Origin: Rhizobium rhododendri
GTDB taxonomy: Bacteria > Pseudomonadota > Alphaproteobacteria > Rhizobiales > Rhizobiaceae
Assembly (NCBI RefSeq): GCF_007000325.2
Contig: NZ_CP117267.1
Coordinates: forward strand, 496,001 to 560,000
Direction: 5' to 3'
DNA length: 64,000 nucleotides
Part shown: positions 19,919 through 28,718 of the stretch, piece by piece
How positions within the stretch are numbered: the first letter of the stretch is position 1
How the letters are laid out: each line of letters begins with the position of its first letter
Translations under genes and position numbers: made by a program
The notes under the pieces: generated by a model
Database searches by the model: none
Told to the model about the DNA's origin: nothing
The model's input: only the letters and a program-made list of their open reading frames with translations

Positions 19919-21091
19919 CTAACGAACAGCAGGGTAGAGACTTGGAAGCCATCGCTCGATGACATCGAGTGGGAAGCCGAGGCGGACTTTGCCCTTGGGG
20001 CTATCGGATACCAGCATGCCCCGTTCAAGCAGGCCGGTCAGAACCGTACGCGCTTGTCTCTCCTGGTAGCCGGTGAGCGCCTGCGCCTGGGATCGGGAAA
20101 ATTCTCCTGCCAGCACCGCTTCGCGCAGCAGCGGCCAACTACCCTTGGGCAGGCGCTGAATCTGCACTTCCTCGGCACACCAGACTTCGATCCGGTTCAG
20201 TAACTCTTCGGGCTGAAGCAATCCCTCCATGAAGGTCACCTGATCGACGCAGCACGAGAGGAAGAACGTGGTGAAATCGGTCAGGCCTGCCTGTGTAAGG
20301 TTACCTCGACCATCGAGGTCGCCGCGGCGTGGCTGATCCGCCCGCGCCAGCAGGCGTTTGTAGTCATCAACGTTTCGTGCAAGTCCGCGCGACACGGACC
20401 AGAGTTCCGAGCCTATTCCGAGGTCCCGCAGCAGCGCATGTGAAAACAAGCGGGTGACGCGACCGTTGCCGTCGAAGAAGGGATGAATCCAGGCGAGGCG
20501 ATGATGGGATGCTCCGACGCCGATGATCTTCTGAAGCTTGGAAAGCATATTCATGGAATAGGCTTCGACAAAACGATGAAGCAATGGCGCGATCATCGCG
20601 GGTTCCGGCGCAATATGGTCGCCAACCCTGACATGCCGCGTCCGAAGCTCACCGGGGACCATTCTGATTTCCTCGCCGGTGTCAGGATTTGCGACGATCA
20701 GCAACTCGTCCGGCAGGCGACGGCAGAATTCGCCGTGAAGCCAGCAGATTCCCGCCACGGACAGGACCGGGAACGGCATGTCACCGTGGTCGATGAGCTG
20801 CTGGACCTCTATGTGCGCGCGTGCTTCGAGCTGCAGGTTTCTCTTTTCAGTCTCCGCCGCATACTCGCCGGCCATCGCACGATCGATATCGATTGGTAGC
20901 GTGTTATGTCCCTCGATGAGGTTCGAATAGTAGCAGTTCATCGAGCGAACCAAATCGCCAACCGATGCGCGCAAAACCGGATGCAGTCGCGCGGCAAAAC
21001 GACTGGCTGCCGATGTCAGCTCGATTGCCAGGTCTTCCAGTTCCCGGTTGCTGTCAGGAAGCAACGGTTCCATGCTTGCAAGCGAAGCCAT
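19919..21091 (-). CDS. Fic/DOC family protein, class II type
   Basis: A 390-residue Fic enzyme that likely transfers AMP or another nucleotide to a target protein. The catalytic motif HPFFDGNGR is at 203-211. The N-terminal helix has the inhibitory pattern S56-NLI-E60-G61, matching (S/T)xxxE(G/N), so it should be held inactive until that helix moves (class II). A C-terminal winged-helix-like region follows from about 300 (FSRSQAQALTGYQERQARTVL). The ATG at 21091 follows a recognisable promoter; the longer frame to 21787 overlaps the divergent carboxypeptidase gene. Confidence 0.88.
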   Translation of the reverse strand: MASLASMEPLLPDSNRELEDLAIELTSAASRFAARLHPVLRASVGDLVRSMNCYYSNLIEGHNTLPIDIDRAMAGEYAAETEKRNLQLEARAHIEVQQLIDHGDMPFPVLSVAGICWLHGEFCRRLPDELLIVANPDTGEEIRMVPGELRTRHVRVGDHIAPEPAMIAPLLHRFVEAYSMNMLSKLQKIIGVGASHHRLAWIHPFFDGNGRVTRLFSHALLRDLGIGSELWSVSRGLARNVDDYKRLLARADQPRRGDLDGRGNLTQAGLTDFTTFFLSCCVDQVTFMEGLLQPEELLNRIEVWCAEEVQIQRLPKGSWPLLREAVLAGEFSRSQAQALTGYQERQARTVLTGLLERGMLVSDSPKGKVRLGFPLDVIERWLPSLYPAVR

Positions 21092-21127
21092 TTTGCCGCT
21101 TTCTTTTCCGATAAATAGATGATGTTT

Positions 21128-21156
21128 ATCATAGCTATAGAAGGCAATGTCCGCAA
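21128..21156 (-). promoter_or_regulatory. Promoter of the Fic gene
   Basis: On the minus strand TTGCGG (21151-21156) and TATGAT (21128-21133) are separated by exactly 17 bp. The predicted start of transcription is about 30 nt before the Fic ATG. A small palindrome ATGAT-GTTT-ATCAT (21119-21132) overlaps the -10 and start site and could be an operator. Confidence 0.5.
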
Positions 21157-21334
21157 TCGTTTTGCCGATGTTATTGCCGCATCGGAATTTCCTGCTTTCG
21201 CCGCTCCGGGAGATGCGGCCAGTCCACTCCAGACTTCGTCTGTAACCCATCGCCATGCCCTCGGTCGTCACCAAACTCTTGTGTCCGCATCGCTCATCAT
21301 GGCATGAGGAGATCTTTGTGCAGGAGGCGGGTTT

Positions 21335-22384
21335 ATGATCGGAGCGCTGTTGGCGGCAAGGCGGTGGACGGCCTGGGTGTTGGTTGCTTGCCTTTTCGCA
21401 AGTGCGCCGGCCAGTGCCACGCCGGTGCTGGTTGTCGATACGGCAACACGCCAGGTCCTGTACCAGGAGGACGCAGGCGCGCCATGGTATCCGGCCTCGA
21501 CGACCAAGCTGATGACGGCGCTGGTTGTTTTCGAAGCCCTGCGCGCCGGTCAGGTCAGCCTTACGACACCTGTGGTCATGACGCGCAATGCCACGAAGCA
21601 GGCTTTTCTCGAATCCGGCCTGACCCTTGGGCGAACGATGACGCTCGAGGACGCGCTGTTTGCGGCGCTCACGGCATCGGCCAACGATGTCGCCGTCGCC
21701 CTTTCCGAAGCGGTGGCGCCTGATGAGGCGTCGTTCGTCCAGCGCATGAACGCGGAGGCCGTGCGCCTCAAAATGACCGGCACCCACTTTTCCAGTCCCA
21801 ACGGCCTGTTCGACCGGAAAAACTATACTACCGCACGCGATCTTGCGATCTTGGGAATGGAGATCGACCAGATGTTTCCCGAGTACCGGCGCTTCTTCGC
21901 AGCGACGGCTGTGACGATCGATGGCAAGGAGATCAAGTCCAACAATGCGTTGCTTACCAGCTTCAATGGCACGATCGGCATGAAGACCGGCTTCCTCTGT
22001 GCTTCAGGTCGAAACTATGTCGGGCTGGCCACGCGGAACGGGCGGCGTGTGATGGTGGTCCTTCTCGGCGCCACGACGGAGCGGGAGCGCAACGAACGGG
22101 CGGCGCTGTATCTGACGCAGGCCTTCGAGGGCCGGCTGTCTCCGTCAGGACCCGTCGACGATGTCCAAAATCGCACCGATATCGCACCGGAGGACATGCG
22201 TATCCGCCTCTGCACGGCCAAAGCAGCAGCCTATGAGACCAGTCGCGATGCGCTTTACCCGATGGGCTTGCCGGGCCAGGAGACCTATCTGCGCGACCAG
22301 ATCCCCGGCCAGGTCCACGAGATCAGAACGTGGCCCACAGAAATCGTACCCGACGTGCCAGCCCCTTCGCGCCGTCCCTCGTGA
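21335..22384 (+). CDS. D-alanyl-D-alanine carboxypeptidase (penicillin-binding protein, S11)
   Basis: A 349-residue exported serine peptidase that trims peptidoglycan stem peptides. The signal peptide runs to about 28 (WVLVACLFASAPASA). The active site is complete: Ser55-Thr-Thr-Lys58, Ser115-Ala-Asn117 and Lys217-Thr-Gly219. The region after the catalytic domain is short and lacks a clear amphipathic anchor. The start has CAGGAGG 7 nt upstream. It diverges from the Fic gene across 243 bp. Confidence 0.92.
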   Translation: MIGALLAARRWTAWVLVACLFASAPASATPVLVVDTATRQVLYQEDAGAPWYPASTTKLMTALVVFEALRAGQVSLTTPVVMTRNATKQAFLESGLTLGRTMTLEDALFAALTASANDVAVALSEAVAPDEASFVQRMNAEAVRLKMTGTHFSSPNGLFDRKNYTTARDLAILGMEIDQMFPEYRRFFAATAVTIDGKEIKSNNALLTSFNGTIGMKTGFLCASGRNYVGLATRNGRRVMVVLLGATTERERNERAALYLTQAFEGRLSPSGPVDDVQNRTDIAPEDMRIRLCTAKAAAYETSRDALYPMGLPGQETYLRDQIPGQVHEIRTWPTEIVPDVPAPSRRPS

Positions 22385-22465
22385 TCCGGAGGATTGGCCG
22401 GTTCTGAGAGGCCGCTTTGCGGTGATGTCAGCAATGCAAGGTGACGGGCTGGAGACCAGCCGTCC

Positions 22466-23167
22466 TCACTGCGGCCGCTTTACCGCATAGCGCAGATGCA
22501 ATGCGCCGTGGCCGAGGGGTTCGCAGGAGATCAGCGAGAGCTCGGCTTTCCCCGTCAGGCCTTCCTCGCCGTAGGCGATGATGCGGTCGCTGCCTTCGCG
22601 TGCCTCAAGCGCCGGCGCAACGACGAAACTGAGTTCGTCCACCAGTCCGGCAGCCATCAGCGAGCCATTCACGGCAGCACCGCCTTCCAGCAAAATGCGG
22701 GTGATGCCGAGTTCGCGGCCGATGAGGTCGAGCATCGCGCCGATGTCCATTTCGGGCGTTTCCGACACGACATAGGAGACGCCGTCGGCGGTGAGTTCGG
22801 CCAGATGGCTGTCGGGCACGTCGCGTCCGAGCAGCACGACGACATGGTCTCCATAGAGCGCGTCGCTGGAAAAATGCAGCTTGCCGGAGCGGTCAAGCGC
22901 AATCGCGAAACTCGTGGCGGCGGTATTGGCGAAGTGATGCGGCCGCCTGACATCGAAGGGTGCCGCTGGCGGATGGGCGCCGGCCTTGGAAATCTCGGCC
23001 ATCGTCACGCGCCCGACCATCCAGGCATTGGCATCGTGTGCCTTGTGGACCTTCTCATAAAGCGCCGACCAGTCGGAGCGGCTCCCATCCGGGCTTGTCG
23101 TCCAACGGCTCGGATGCAAGCTGCCATCCGGCGATGTGAGCATGAGGCAAATAACGCGAGGTCTCAT
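22466..23167 (-). CDS. RibD C-terminal/dihydrofolate reductase-like protein
   Basis: A 233-residue protein of the RibD_C fold. MRPRVICLMLTSPDGSL is the first strand with the substrate loop. DANAWMVGRVTMAEI corresponds to the NADPH loop, and ITRILLEGGAAVNGSLMAAGLVDELSFVVAPAL is the conserved C-terminal GG-x-N core. It lacks the RibD deaminase domain, so it is a stand-alone NADPH-dependent reductase of unknown substrate. No riboflavin genes lie near. Confidence 0.82.
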   Translation of the reverse strand: MRPRVICLMLTSPDGSLHPSRWTTSPDGSRSDWSALYEKVHKAHDANAWMVGRVTMAEISKAGAHPPAAPFDVRRPHHFANTAATSFAIALDRSGKLHFSSDALYGDHVVVLLGRDVPDSHLAELTADGVSYVVSETPEMDIGAMLDLIGRELGITRILLEGGAAVNGSLMAAGLVDELSFVVAPALEAREGSDRIIAYGEEGLTGKAELSLISCEPLGHGALHLRYAVKRPQ

Positions 23168-23382
23168 CTGGCCAATCCTCTTTATCGAAAGTCTGTGGTG
23201 GACGCATATAGGCCGCCGCCCGGGATCGAAAAGATCCGCCAGCCTTGCCTGCTTCCGGACGCAATCAAAAATCTGTGGCGAACATAGTTACATAAACTGC
23301 CCGCGAAAGGACTCTTTCCGACAAAACCCCTGCCGCAATTCAGGGTCTCTATAGGGCAACTGAAACAGCCACGGAGAGAATC

Positions 23383-23988
23383 ATGACTTCGCAGCAGCAG
23401 ACCTGGTACAGGGCCGGCAGCGACATCGTCGCGCGGGCAGGATTTTCGCTCGTCATGTGCGGCGCCCTGGCGGCCGTCATCTATGTGACCCACCGTAACG
23501 GTTCGGAAGAGCTGGCCGCCGCACCGATGAACAATGCGCCGAGAGTTGCGATAGTGCTTCCCGGCGTCGTGGTAAACCCCGGTGTCTCCGTGGCGCAGGC
23601 GGCGATCGATGCCAGTCCGGCAGCAGCGCCCGTCGTCGCGAATATTCCGATCCCCACCTTCCGCGCCGTAGCAGCGGCGGATTCGGCTCCCCGGCATACG
23701 CCCGTCCCCGCCAAGCGGGCGGTGAGGGAGGCGGTCGTCGCCAGCGCCGGTACCGTCAGCTTCGAGAGCTGCCTGCCGGGCTGCGAAACGAAGGATCCGC
23801 TGATCGTCGGCCACGTCGCCGCGCCGCAGGTGCCCGCCGCATTCCCGCAAGAGGGGGACACGCTGGTGGAAACGGTCAGTTTTCAGGAGAGGGAGCCGGG
23901 TCTTCTCGGCAGGGCAATGGATGCGCCGAGCCTCGTCTACCGCACCGGCCGCAAGGCTTTGACGAGCCTGGTCGCTGCAGCCATGTAA
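23383..23988 (+). CDS. Single-pass membrane protein of unknown function
   Basis: A 201-residue protein with one membrane segment at about 18-38 (ARAGFSLVMCGALAAVIYV) and an Ala/Pro/Val-rich, probably unstructured periplasmic part. A Cys pair in SCLPGCETKD near 128-132 may be structural or redox active. GGAGAGAATC precedes the ATG as a good ribosome-binding site. No domain is recognised. Confidence 0.65.
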   Translation: MTSQQQTWYRAGSDIVARAGFSLVMCGALAAVIYVTHRNGSEELAAAPMNNAPRVAIVLPGVVVNPGVSVAQAAIDASPAAAPVVANIPIPTFRAVAAADSAPRHTPVPAKRAVREAVVASAGTVSFESCLPGCETKDPLIVGHVAAPQVPAAFPQEGDTLVETVSFQEREPGLLGRAMDAPSLVYRTGRKALTSLVAAAM

Positions 23989-24033
23989 ACTCAGCGGCAA
24001 TGCAGGGCAAATCACTGCCCTGCTGCATCACCG

Positions 24034-25062
24034 TCAGGCGAGCAGATCGCGGACCGTCGGTGCAACCCTGGTGCCGTAGAGTTCGATGCAGCGCATCAGC
24101 TTTTCGTGGGGAAGCGGGCCTGCGCTGTATTTGAGGTCGAAGCGGCTGACATCAAGCACCTTGATCGTTGCAGCGATCTTGCGCGCCACAGTCTCCGGCG
24201 AGCCGACATAGAGCGAGCCGTGGTCGATTTCCTGGCGGAACTCCGATGCCTCCATCGGCGGCCAGCCTCGTTCCGCACCGATCTGATCGCGCATGCGCTT
24301 GTAGTCCGGCCAGAATTCGGCCCGCGCCTGCTCGTCCGTGTCGGCGACATAGCCCGGCGAGTGCACGCCGATCGCTTGCATCGGCAGCTTCAGTTGGTCA
24401 TAGACACGCTTCGAGAGGTCGACATAAGGCACGAAACGTTTCGGGTCGCCGCCAATGATCGCCAGCATCAGGGGAAGGTTGTGGCGTGCCGCGCGCACGA
24501 CAGACTCAGGGCTTCCCCCGACACCGATCCATGTCCGCAACGACCCCGTCTCGATCGGCGGAAAGACCTGCTGGTTGGTCAGCGGCGGGCGGATAGTGCC
24601 CTTCCAGCTGACCGACTTCTGCGAGACCAGCGCTGCGAAAATCTCCAACTTTTCCTCGAACAGGGTTTCGTAGTCGCGCAGCGCAAAGCCGAAGAGCGGA
24701 AACGACTCGGTAAACGAACCGCGCCCGAGAATGACCTCCGCGCGCCCGTTCGAGAGTGCGTTGATGGACGAGAAGCGCTGGAACACCCGGATAGGGTCGT
24801 CGGAGGAAAGCACGGTGACCGCCGAGCCGAGCCGGATGCGCGTCGTGCGCACGGCCGCAGCAGCCAGCAGGATTTCGGGAGCGGACACGGCAAAGTCGGC
24901 GCGGTGATGCTCGCCGATTCCGATGAAGTCGATGCCCAGAGTGTCGGCCAGCACGGCCTCCTCGACGACATTGCGCAGCACCTGCGCATGGGTGAGCGGC
25001 ACGCCGTCGGCAGACGAAGTGACGTCGCCGAAAGTATCAAGGCCAAGTTCGATCGATGTCAT
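24034..25062 (-). CDS. LLM-class flavin-dependent oxidoreductase
   Basis: A 342-residue luciferase-like monooxygenase that would use reduced FMN and oxygen. Typical stretches are DFIGIGEHHRADFAVSAPEI, RTTRIRLGSAVTVLSSDDPIRVFQRF, GRAEVILGRGSFTESFPLFG and TWIGVGGSPESVVRAARH. It is a full-length bacterial TIM-barrel member without inserts. A paralogue lies at 56049-57056. No flavin reductase is adjacent; the substrate is unknown. Confidence 0.88.
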   Translation of the reverse strand: MTSIELGLDTFGDVTSSADGVPLTHAQVLRNVVEEAVLADTLGIDFIGIGEHHRADFAVSAPEILLAAAAVRTTRIRLGSAVTVLSSDDPIRVFQRFSSINALSNGRAEVILGRGSFTESFPLFGFALRDYETLFEEKLEIFAALVSQKSVSWKGTIRPPLTNQQVFPPIETGSLRTWIGVGGSPESVVRAARHNLPLMLAIIGGDPKRFVPYVDLSKRVYDQLKLPMQAIGVHSPGYVADTDEQARAEFWPDYKRMRDQIGAERGWPPMEASEFRQEIDHGSLYVGSPETVARKIAATIKVLDVSRFDLKYSAGPLPHEKLMRCIELYGTRVAPTVRDLLA

Positions 25063-25243
25063 GGGCGTACTCTGATGGTTCTGGGGCAGGACGATAGGCT
25101 TGCCGGATAGCGTTCAGGGATGAAGGTGGGCATCGCGCCAGGGTTGTTCAAGCCGGCACGCTGGGGTGCCGCCCCGCACAGCCCGAAAATGCAAACAGGC
25201 GGCCTGGAGCCGCCTGCGCCATGTCCATCCTGTCGGCAGTGTA

Positions 25244-25666
25244 CTAGCTGGCGGCGGCAGGAGGTGTCGGGATGAGCAGTTCGGCGCAATAAGATGGGCC
25301 GTTCACGCCGGGCATGTCGCCAACGATGCGGATCGAGCGGATAACGTAGTCCGACGAGGTGGTTATGTCAGCCTTGCAGCTGAGATTGACGGTGCGGGCT
25401 GGCTTGCCCGGCGCTCCATCGGCAGTCTTGGTCTCGACGCGGACCTTCTTGTACCCGCCACGCCAGTTGTAGACCCGGCCGCCGCCGTCGTCATGGTCGG
25501 AGATCGGAGGGCCGTAGGCGGCAAAGAACTTGCCGGCAGATCTGCCAGACCAATAGTCCTGAACGGGATTGGCCTTCATCATCGGAATGGTGGCAACGTT
25601 CGAAACGGTCGTGCATCCGGCGAGGGCCATCATCAGCCCTGCCGCAGAAAACATGCGGATGTTCAT
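25244..25666 (-). CDS. Putative outer-membrane lipoprotein
   Basis: A 140-residue protein with a lipoprotein signal MNIRMFSAAGLMMALAGC, lipobox L-A-G-Cys18. The mature part holds WSGRSAGKFFAAYGPPISDHDDGGGRVYNWRGG and a C-terminal pair of strands with two Cys (NLSCKADI, SYCAELL), as in small rhizobial lipoproteins of unknown role. The ATG at 25666 has AAGGAC 5-6 nt upstream; the frame extends to 25747 without support. Confidence 0.75.
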   Translation of the reverse strand: MNIRMFSAAGLMMALAGCTTVSNVATIPMMKANPVQDYWSGRSAGKFFAAYGPPISDHDDGGGRVYNWRGGYKKVRVETKTADGAPGKPARTVNLSCKADITTSSDYVIRSIRIVGDMPGVNGPSYCAELLIPTPPAAAS

Positions 25667-25943
25667 CGTATCGTCCTTGAGCTCGTTCTCGCGCATTGAC
25701 TGTCGGAAAAGCCGCTGTCCCGCGCCGTTCCCGTCTGTCCCACCCACGGCTTTACCGTCAAAGTCGATAAAAGCAAATTATCATTAGCGGCCTTGTCACG
25801 AATTTGATGGGAGTGTTGCGCCAGATGCACGTCTGGCCTCTCGCAACCGGCGTGCGCGCCGCTGCGGGTGAGGGGTATCCCGGTCGCCAGCCCCGAGGCA
25901 ACGCTATTGCGGTGTCCCGGGGGCAAGGTCTATCGGCTTGGCG

Positions 25944-26441
25944 CTATTTGACGGCGACCAGCGACGAAAGGATCGACGTCAGCTCCTTGTCGTGCTTGCT
26001 GCCGGAATCCTTCGATCCCCAGTAGGTGACGACAAGCAGCTTGCCGGGTACAGGCGACAGGAAGGCGAGTTCCACATCGACGGCACCATCATTGTCGGTG
26101 CCCTGCCAACCGAGCGTCGACATCTTCATGCCGTTGATGGTGTTGTCGCCCTCGTCCTTCTGGGTTGCAGGATCGATCTTGACGCCGCTCTTCGTCAGGA
26201 AATCGATCGCATCGCTGACGACCTTGTCGGAGGATTTCTCGTCTGCGACGTCGATCGAGAAGTAGACTGCAGAGTCGTCGGAGGTCGCATCGATGCCGGT
26301 CTCGGTTTCTTTCGGCGCCCAGCTATGGGGAATGGTAACGGACGCAATCGGTGCATCGCTCGGAAATTTCAGCGTTTCCGCCTGGGCAAGAAGCGGGAAG
26401 GCGAAAGCCATGGCGGAGGCGACGAGAAGCAATTTTTTCAT
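25944..26441 (-). CDS. Secreted protein of unknown function
   Basis: A 165-residue protein with a clean signal peptide MKKLLLVASAMAFAFPLLAQA. The mature domain has alternating strands (ETLKFPSDAPIASVTIPHSW, DDSAVYFSIDVADE, KLLVVTYWGSKDS) resembling small periplasmic proteins that carry a PsbP- or TPM-like sheet; none is matched firmly. AAGGA lies upstream of the ATG at 26441. The upstream extension to 26663 runs through AT-rich non-coding sequence. Confidence 0.7.
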   Translation of the reverse strand: MKKLLLVASAMAFAFPLLAQAETLKFPSDAPIASVTIPHSWAPKETETGIDATSDDSAVYFSIDVADEKSSDKVVSDAIDFLTKSGVKIDPATQKDEGDNTINGMKMSTLGWQGTDNDGAVDVELAFLSPVPGKLLVVTYWGSKDSGSKHDKELTSILSSLVAVK

Positions 26442-26743
26442 GGGAAAATCCTTGGGGCGCGGTCGGCGTGTTATTATCGAGGCAAAGAGGCGACCACGGC
26501 TTTGCTCGTGATCAGCTTGCGGTAAATCCGGTGAAAAATCGACACAATGTTGAGTGGCAGGAGCGACCAAATTTGGGTTATTTTTCCAAACCAGAAAGCG
26601 GAAGTGGCCTGAAGCCCGAATAGTCGCAATCGCAAAGAGCGTCTCACGGCACCGGCGGCGCAAATCGCTGCTGATTGCCGTGAATGACGGAACGATCAGA
26701 AGCCAAGCCCGTTACGAGCCCAAAGCAATTCTCGGAGCACATC

Positions 26744-26956
26744 ATGTCCAACCCCCACACTGAGACAGGCGGTCCGTACAAATCCGACCGGAATTTTGTG
26801 TCCGGCAGGCAGGCCGCGCAGACCCAATACGCCGAAGGCGGAAACGCCAGCTACGGCTCCATCAGGCAGGAAGAAGATGGCGAGGCGCTCCAGACGCAGA
26901 GCGCCGACACCCTCGTCATGCTGCAACTGGCCTCGTTCGAAGGCCGTGCCATGTAA
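26744..26956 (+). CDS. Small hydrophilic protein of unknown function
   Basis: A 70-residue polar protein (TETGGPYKSDRNFVSGRQ, QYAEGGNASYG, DTLVMLQLASFEGRAM) without membrane segment or Cys. CGGAG sits 7 nt before the ATG. Gly/Ser/Gln-rich composition suggests disorder apart from a C-terminal helix. It is not recognised. An upstream ATG-like start at 26684 lacks a ribosome-binding site. Confidence 0.5.
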   Translation: MSNPHTETGGPYKSDRNFVSGRQAAQTQYAEGGNASYGSIRQEEDGEALQTQSADTLVMLQLASFEGRAM

Positions 26957-27022
26957 GGCAAGACTGATCGCATCCCGACGTGTGTCCCGCGTCGCGAAAC
27001 TCTTGCAGACCGTCCTAAAACG

Positions 27023-27487
27023 CTACTCTCGATTAGTCGGGACCGGCACACCTGCTGCAATATATGTTTCTCGCAGTTTGGTACTCCTGGTCGCCCATAT
27101 CACGGGCGATCGTCCGGCATTGTTGACATGATGCGGATTGGCCCCACTTCTCAACAGCAGCGCTGCAATTTCGAATGCCTGCTCTGTTGCAATAGCCAAG
27201 CTCGCCTGCCTGCTTGCAGTCCATAGCGGTCCATTTCCGTAACAGTCTAGAACGTTGACCTCTGCGCCAGCAGCAAGCAGTTTCCTAACAATCGGAATGT
27301 GCCCATTCTGAGCGGCTACGTGTAAGGCTGTGAATCCGTCCTTATCGGCAGCGGAAACATCGTCAGTGCTACGTAGTTCATTTTCTAGCGCGACAAGATT
27401 CCCCTCGGCAGCATAGTGCCAAAGCGAACTCCGACCATACTCGTCGACATCTGACCGCCTATTTCGCCATGGCCATTGTGGCATCAT
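27023..27487 (-). CDS. Ankyrin-repeat protein
   Basis: A 154-residue cytoplasmic protein made of ankyrin repeats: YGRSSLWHYAAEGNLVALENEL, DGFTALHVAAQNGHIPIVRKLLAAGAEVNV, YGNGPLWTASRQ...EIAALLLRSGANPHHV and AGRSPVIWATRS. Ankyrin arrays bind other proteins. Base composition is visibly less GC-rich than the core genes around it, and it lies next to a decayed transposase, so acquisition with mobile DNA is possible. Confidence 0.8.
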   Translation of the reverse strand: MMPQWPWRNRRSDVDEYGRSSLWHYAAEGNLVALENELRSTDDVSAADKDGFTALHVAAQNGHIPIVRKLLAAGAEVNVLDCYGNGPLWTASRQASLAIATEQAFEIAALLLRSGANPHHVNNAGRSPVIWATRSTKLRETYIAAGVPVPTNRE

Positions 27488-27562
27488 ACCTCCAAGAGAT
27501 CATCGCGGAAATCTCACGGAGGGTACGAAAACTTGACTCTAGATTCCAGAGAATAAGGTTCC

Positions 27563-28143
27563 GTGATAGAATTTGCCATGGCATATCTCTCAGGATCAGA
27601 TCGCGCTCAATTGTTGCTTCTGCCCGAAGCAATGGACGATTACGTGGAGCCGGATAACCCGGTCCGCTTCATCAAGGCTTTCGTGGATGGCCTCGATCTT
27701 GCTGCCGCAGGCTTTGTACAGGTGGCCGCGAAGGAGACCGGCCGTCTGGGTTATGATCCGGCCGACCTTTTGAAGCTCTACGTGTACGGCTATATCAACC
27801 GGGTGCGTTCGAGTCGGCGACTGGAGGCAGAAGGCAGAAGCCCATCGCAACATCGAGGTGATCTGGCTGCTGCGGCACGTGAAGCCGGACTTCCGCACCA
27901 TCGCCTTTCCGCCGCGTGAACCGGTCGGCCTTCAAGCAGGTCTTCCGAGAGTTCGTCGTCCTGTGCGCCAGCTTGGTTTTTCGGGCGCGAACTCTTGGGG
28001 GTCGATAGCGCGCGGATCAAAGCGGTCAACAACAAGGATCGCAACTTCACCCGTGGAGCGTTGACCAAGTTCATCCGCGAGGCCGACGAGAAGCTGGCCG
28101 AATACATCACCGCAGAAATCGGGTCCCGGCAGAGGGTCGTTTA
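27563..28143 (+). pseudogene. IS1182-family transposase remnant, frameshifted and truncated
   Basis: The first 85 or so codons read as an IS1182-type transposase N-terminus (DDYVEPDNPVRFIKAFVDGL, GYDPADLLKLYVYGYINRVR, SSRRLEAE). Then a 7-bp tandem duplication GGCAGAA (27826-27832 and 27833-27839) shifts the frame. Corrected reading continues as AHRNIEVIWLLRHVKPDF, with further small deletions near 27909 and 27965, and stops at about 28140 before the catalytic domain. Only the N-terminal third to half remains; no terminal inverted repeats were found. Confidence 0.85.
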
Positions 28144-28145
28144 AT

Positions 28146-28179
28146 CTTGAATCCCGATATATCGAGATCTATATCGGGA
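28146..28179 (+). promoter_or_regulatory. padR promoter with embedded operator
   Basis: TTGAAT (28147-28152) and TATATC (28170-28175) are 17 bp apart. Between and over them lies an inverted repeat TCCCGATATA / TATATCGGGA (28152-28161 with 28170-28179) with an 8-nt centre, like the AT-rich dyads bound by PadR proteins. The predicted transcription start falls at or next to the ATG at 28182, so the message may be leaderless and strongly autorepressed. Confidence 0.6.
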
Positions 28180-28181
28180 AC

Positions 28182-28718
28182 ATGGACAACAAATCTCACG
28201 ACGGCGGTCGCCATCACGGGCACCACAGCAAGCATCACCGACATCACGGGGGCAGGGAGGGCAAACGTCCTTTCGATTACGGGGAGCTGCGCCTCCTCCT
28301 TCTCACGATGATTGCCGACAATCCCTCGCATGGCTATGACCTCATGAAAGCTATCGAGGAGCGCATGGGCGGCAGCTATTCGCCGAGCCCGGGCGTAATC
28401 TATCCGACCCTCGCATGGCTTGAGGACATGGGTTACGCCACCATCGACATCGACCAGCCTGGCCGGAAGCGATATCGCATCACCTCCGAAGGCGAGGCAT
28501 TTCTCATCGCCAACAGAGCGTCCGCAGACGACCTCGTCGCACGCGTCGGGACTGCGCGTGGCGATGGCGTCACGCTTGTCTCTGCGGCGATCATTCGAGC
28601 CATGGAAAACGTCAAGCTGGCTCTGCGACTTCGGCTTCGCGGTCCGCTGGAAGACCATTCGGCTGAAATTATCGCCAGCGCGCTGGATGCCGCGGCGAAA
28701 ACGATCGAACGCTCTTGA
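28182..28718 (+). CDS. PadR-family transcriptional regulator with His-rich N-terminus
   Basis: A 178-residue regulator. After a 26-residue tail with nine His (RHHGHHSKHHRHHGG) comes the PadR winged helix: ELRLLLLTMIADNPSHGYDLMKAIEER, SYSPSPGVIYPTLAWLEDMGYATI and QPGRKRYRITSEGEAFL. A C-terminal dimerisation helix ends the protein. The His tail could bind Ni, Co, Zn or Cu, hinting at metal response, though this is inference. The stop overlaps the TTG start of the ABC transporter gene, the likely target. Confidence 0.9.
   Translation: MDNKSHDGGRHHGHHSKHHRHHGGREGKRPFDYGELRLLLLTMIADNPSHGYDLMKAIEERMGGSYSPSPGVIYPTLAWLEDMGYATIDIDQPGRKRYRITSEGEAFLIANRASADDLVARVGTARGDGVTLVSAAIIRAMENVKLALRLRLRGPLEDHSAEIIASALDAAAKTIERS

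Noticed and set aside
19816..21335. Genomic island at tRNA-Gln with a direct repeat of the tRNA 3' end
   Set aside because: No second copy of the tRNA 3' end and no integrase were seen in the window; only the Fic gene is suggestive.
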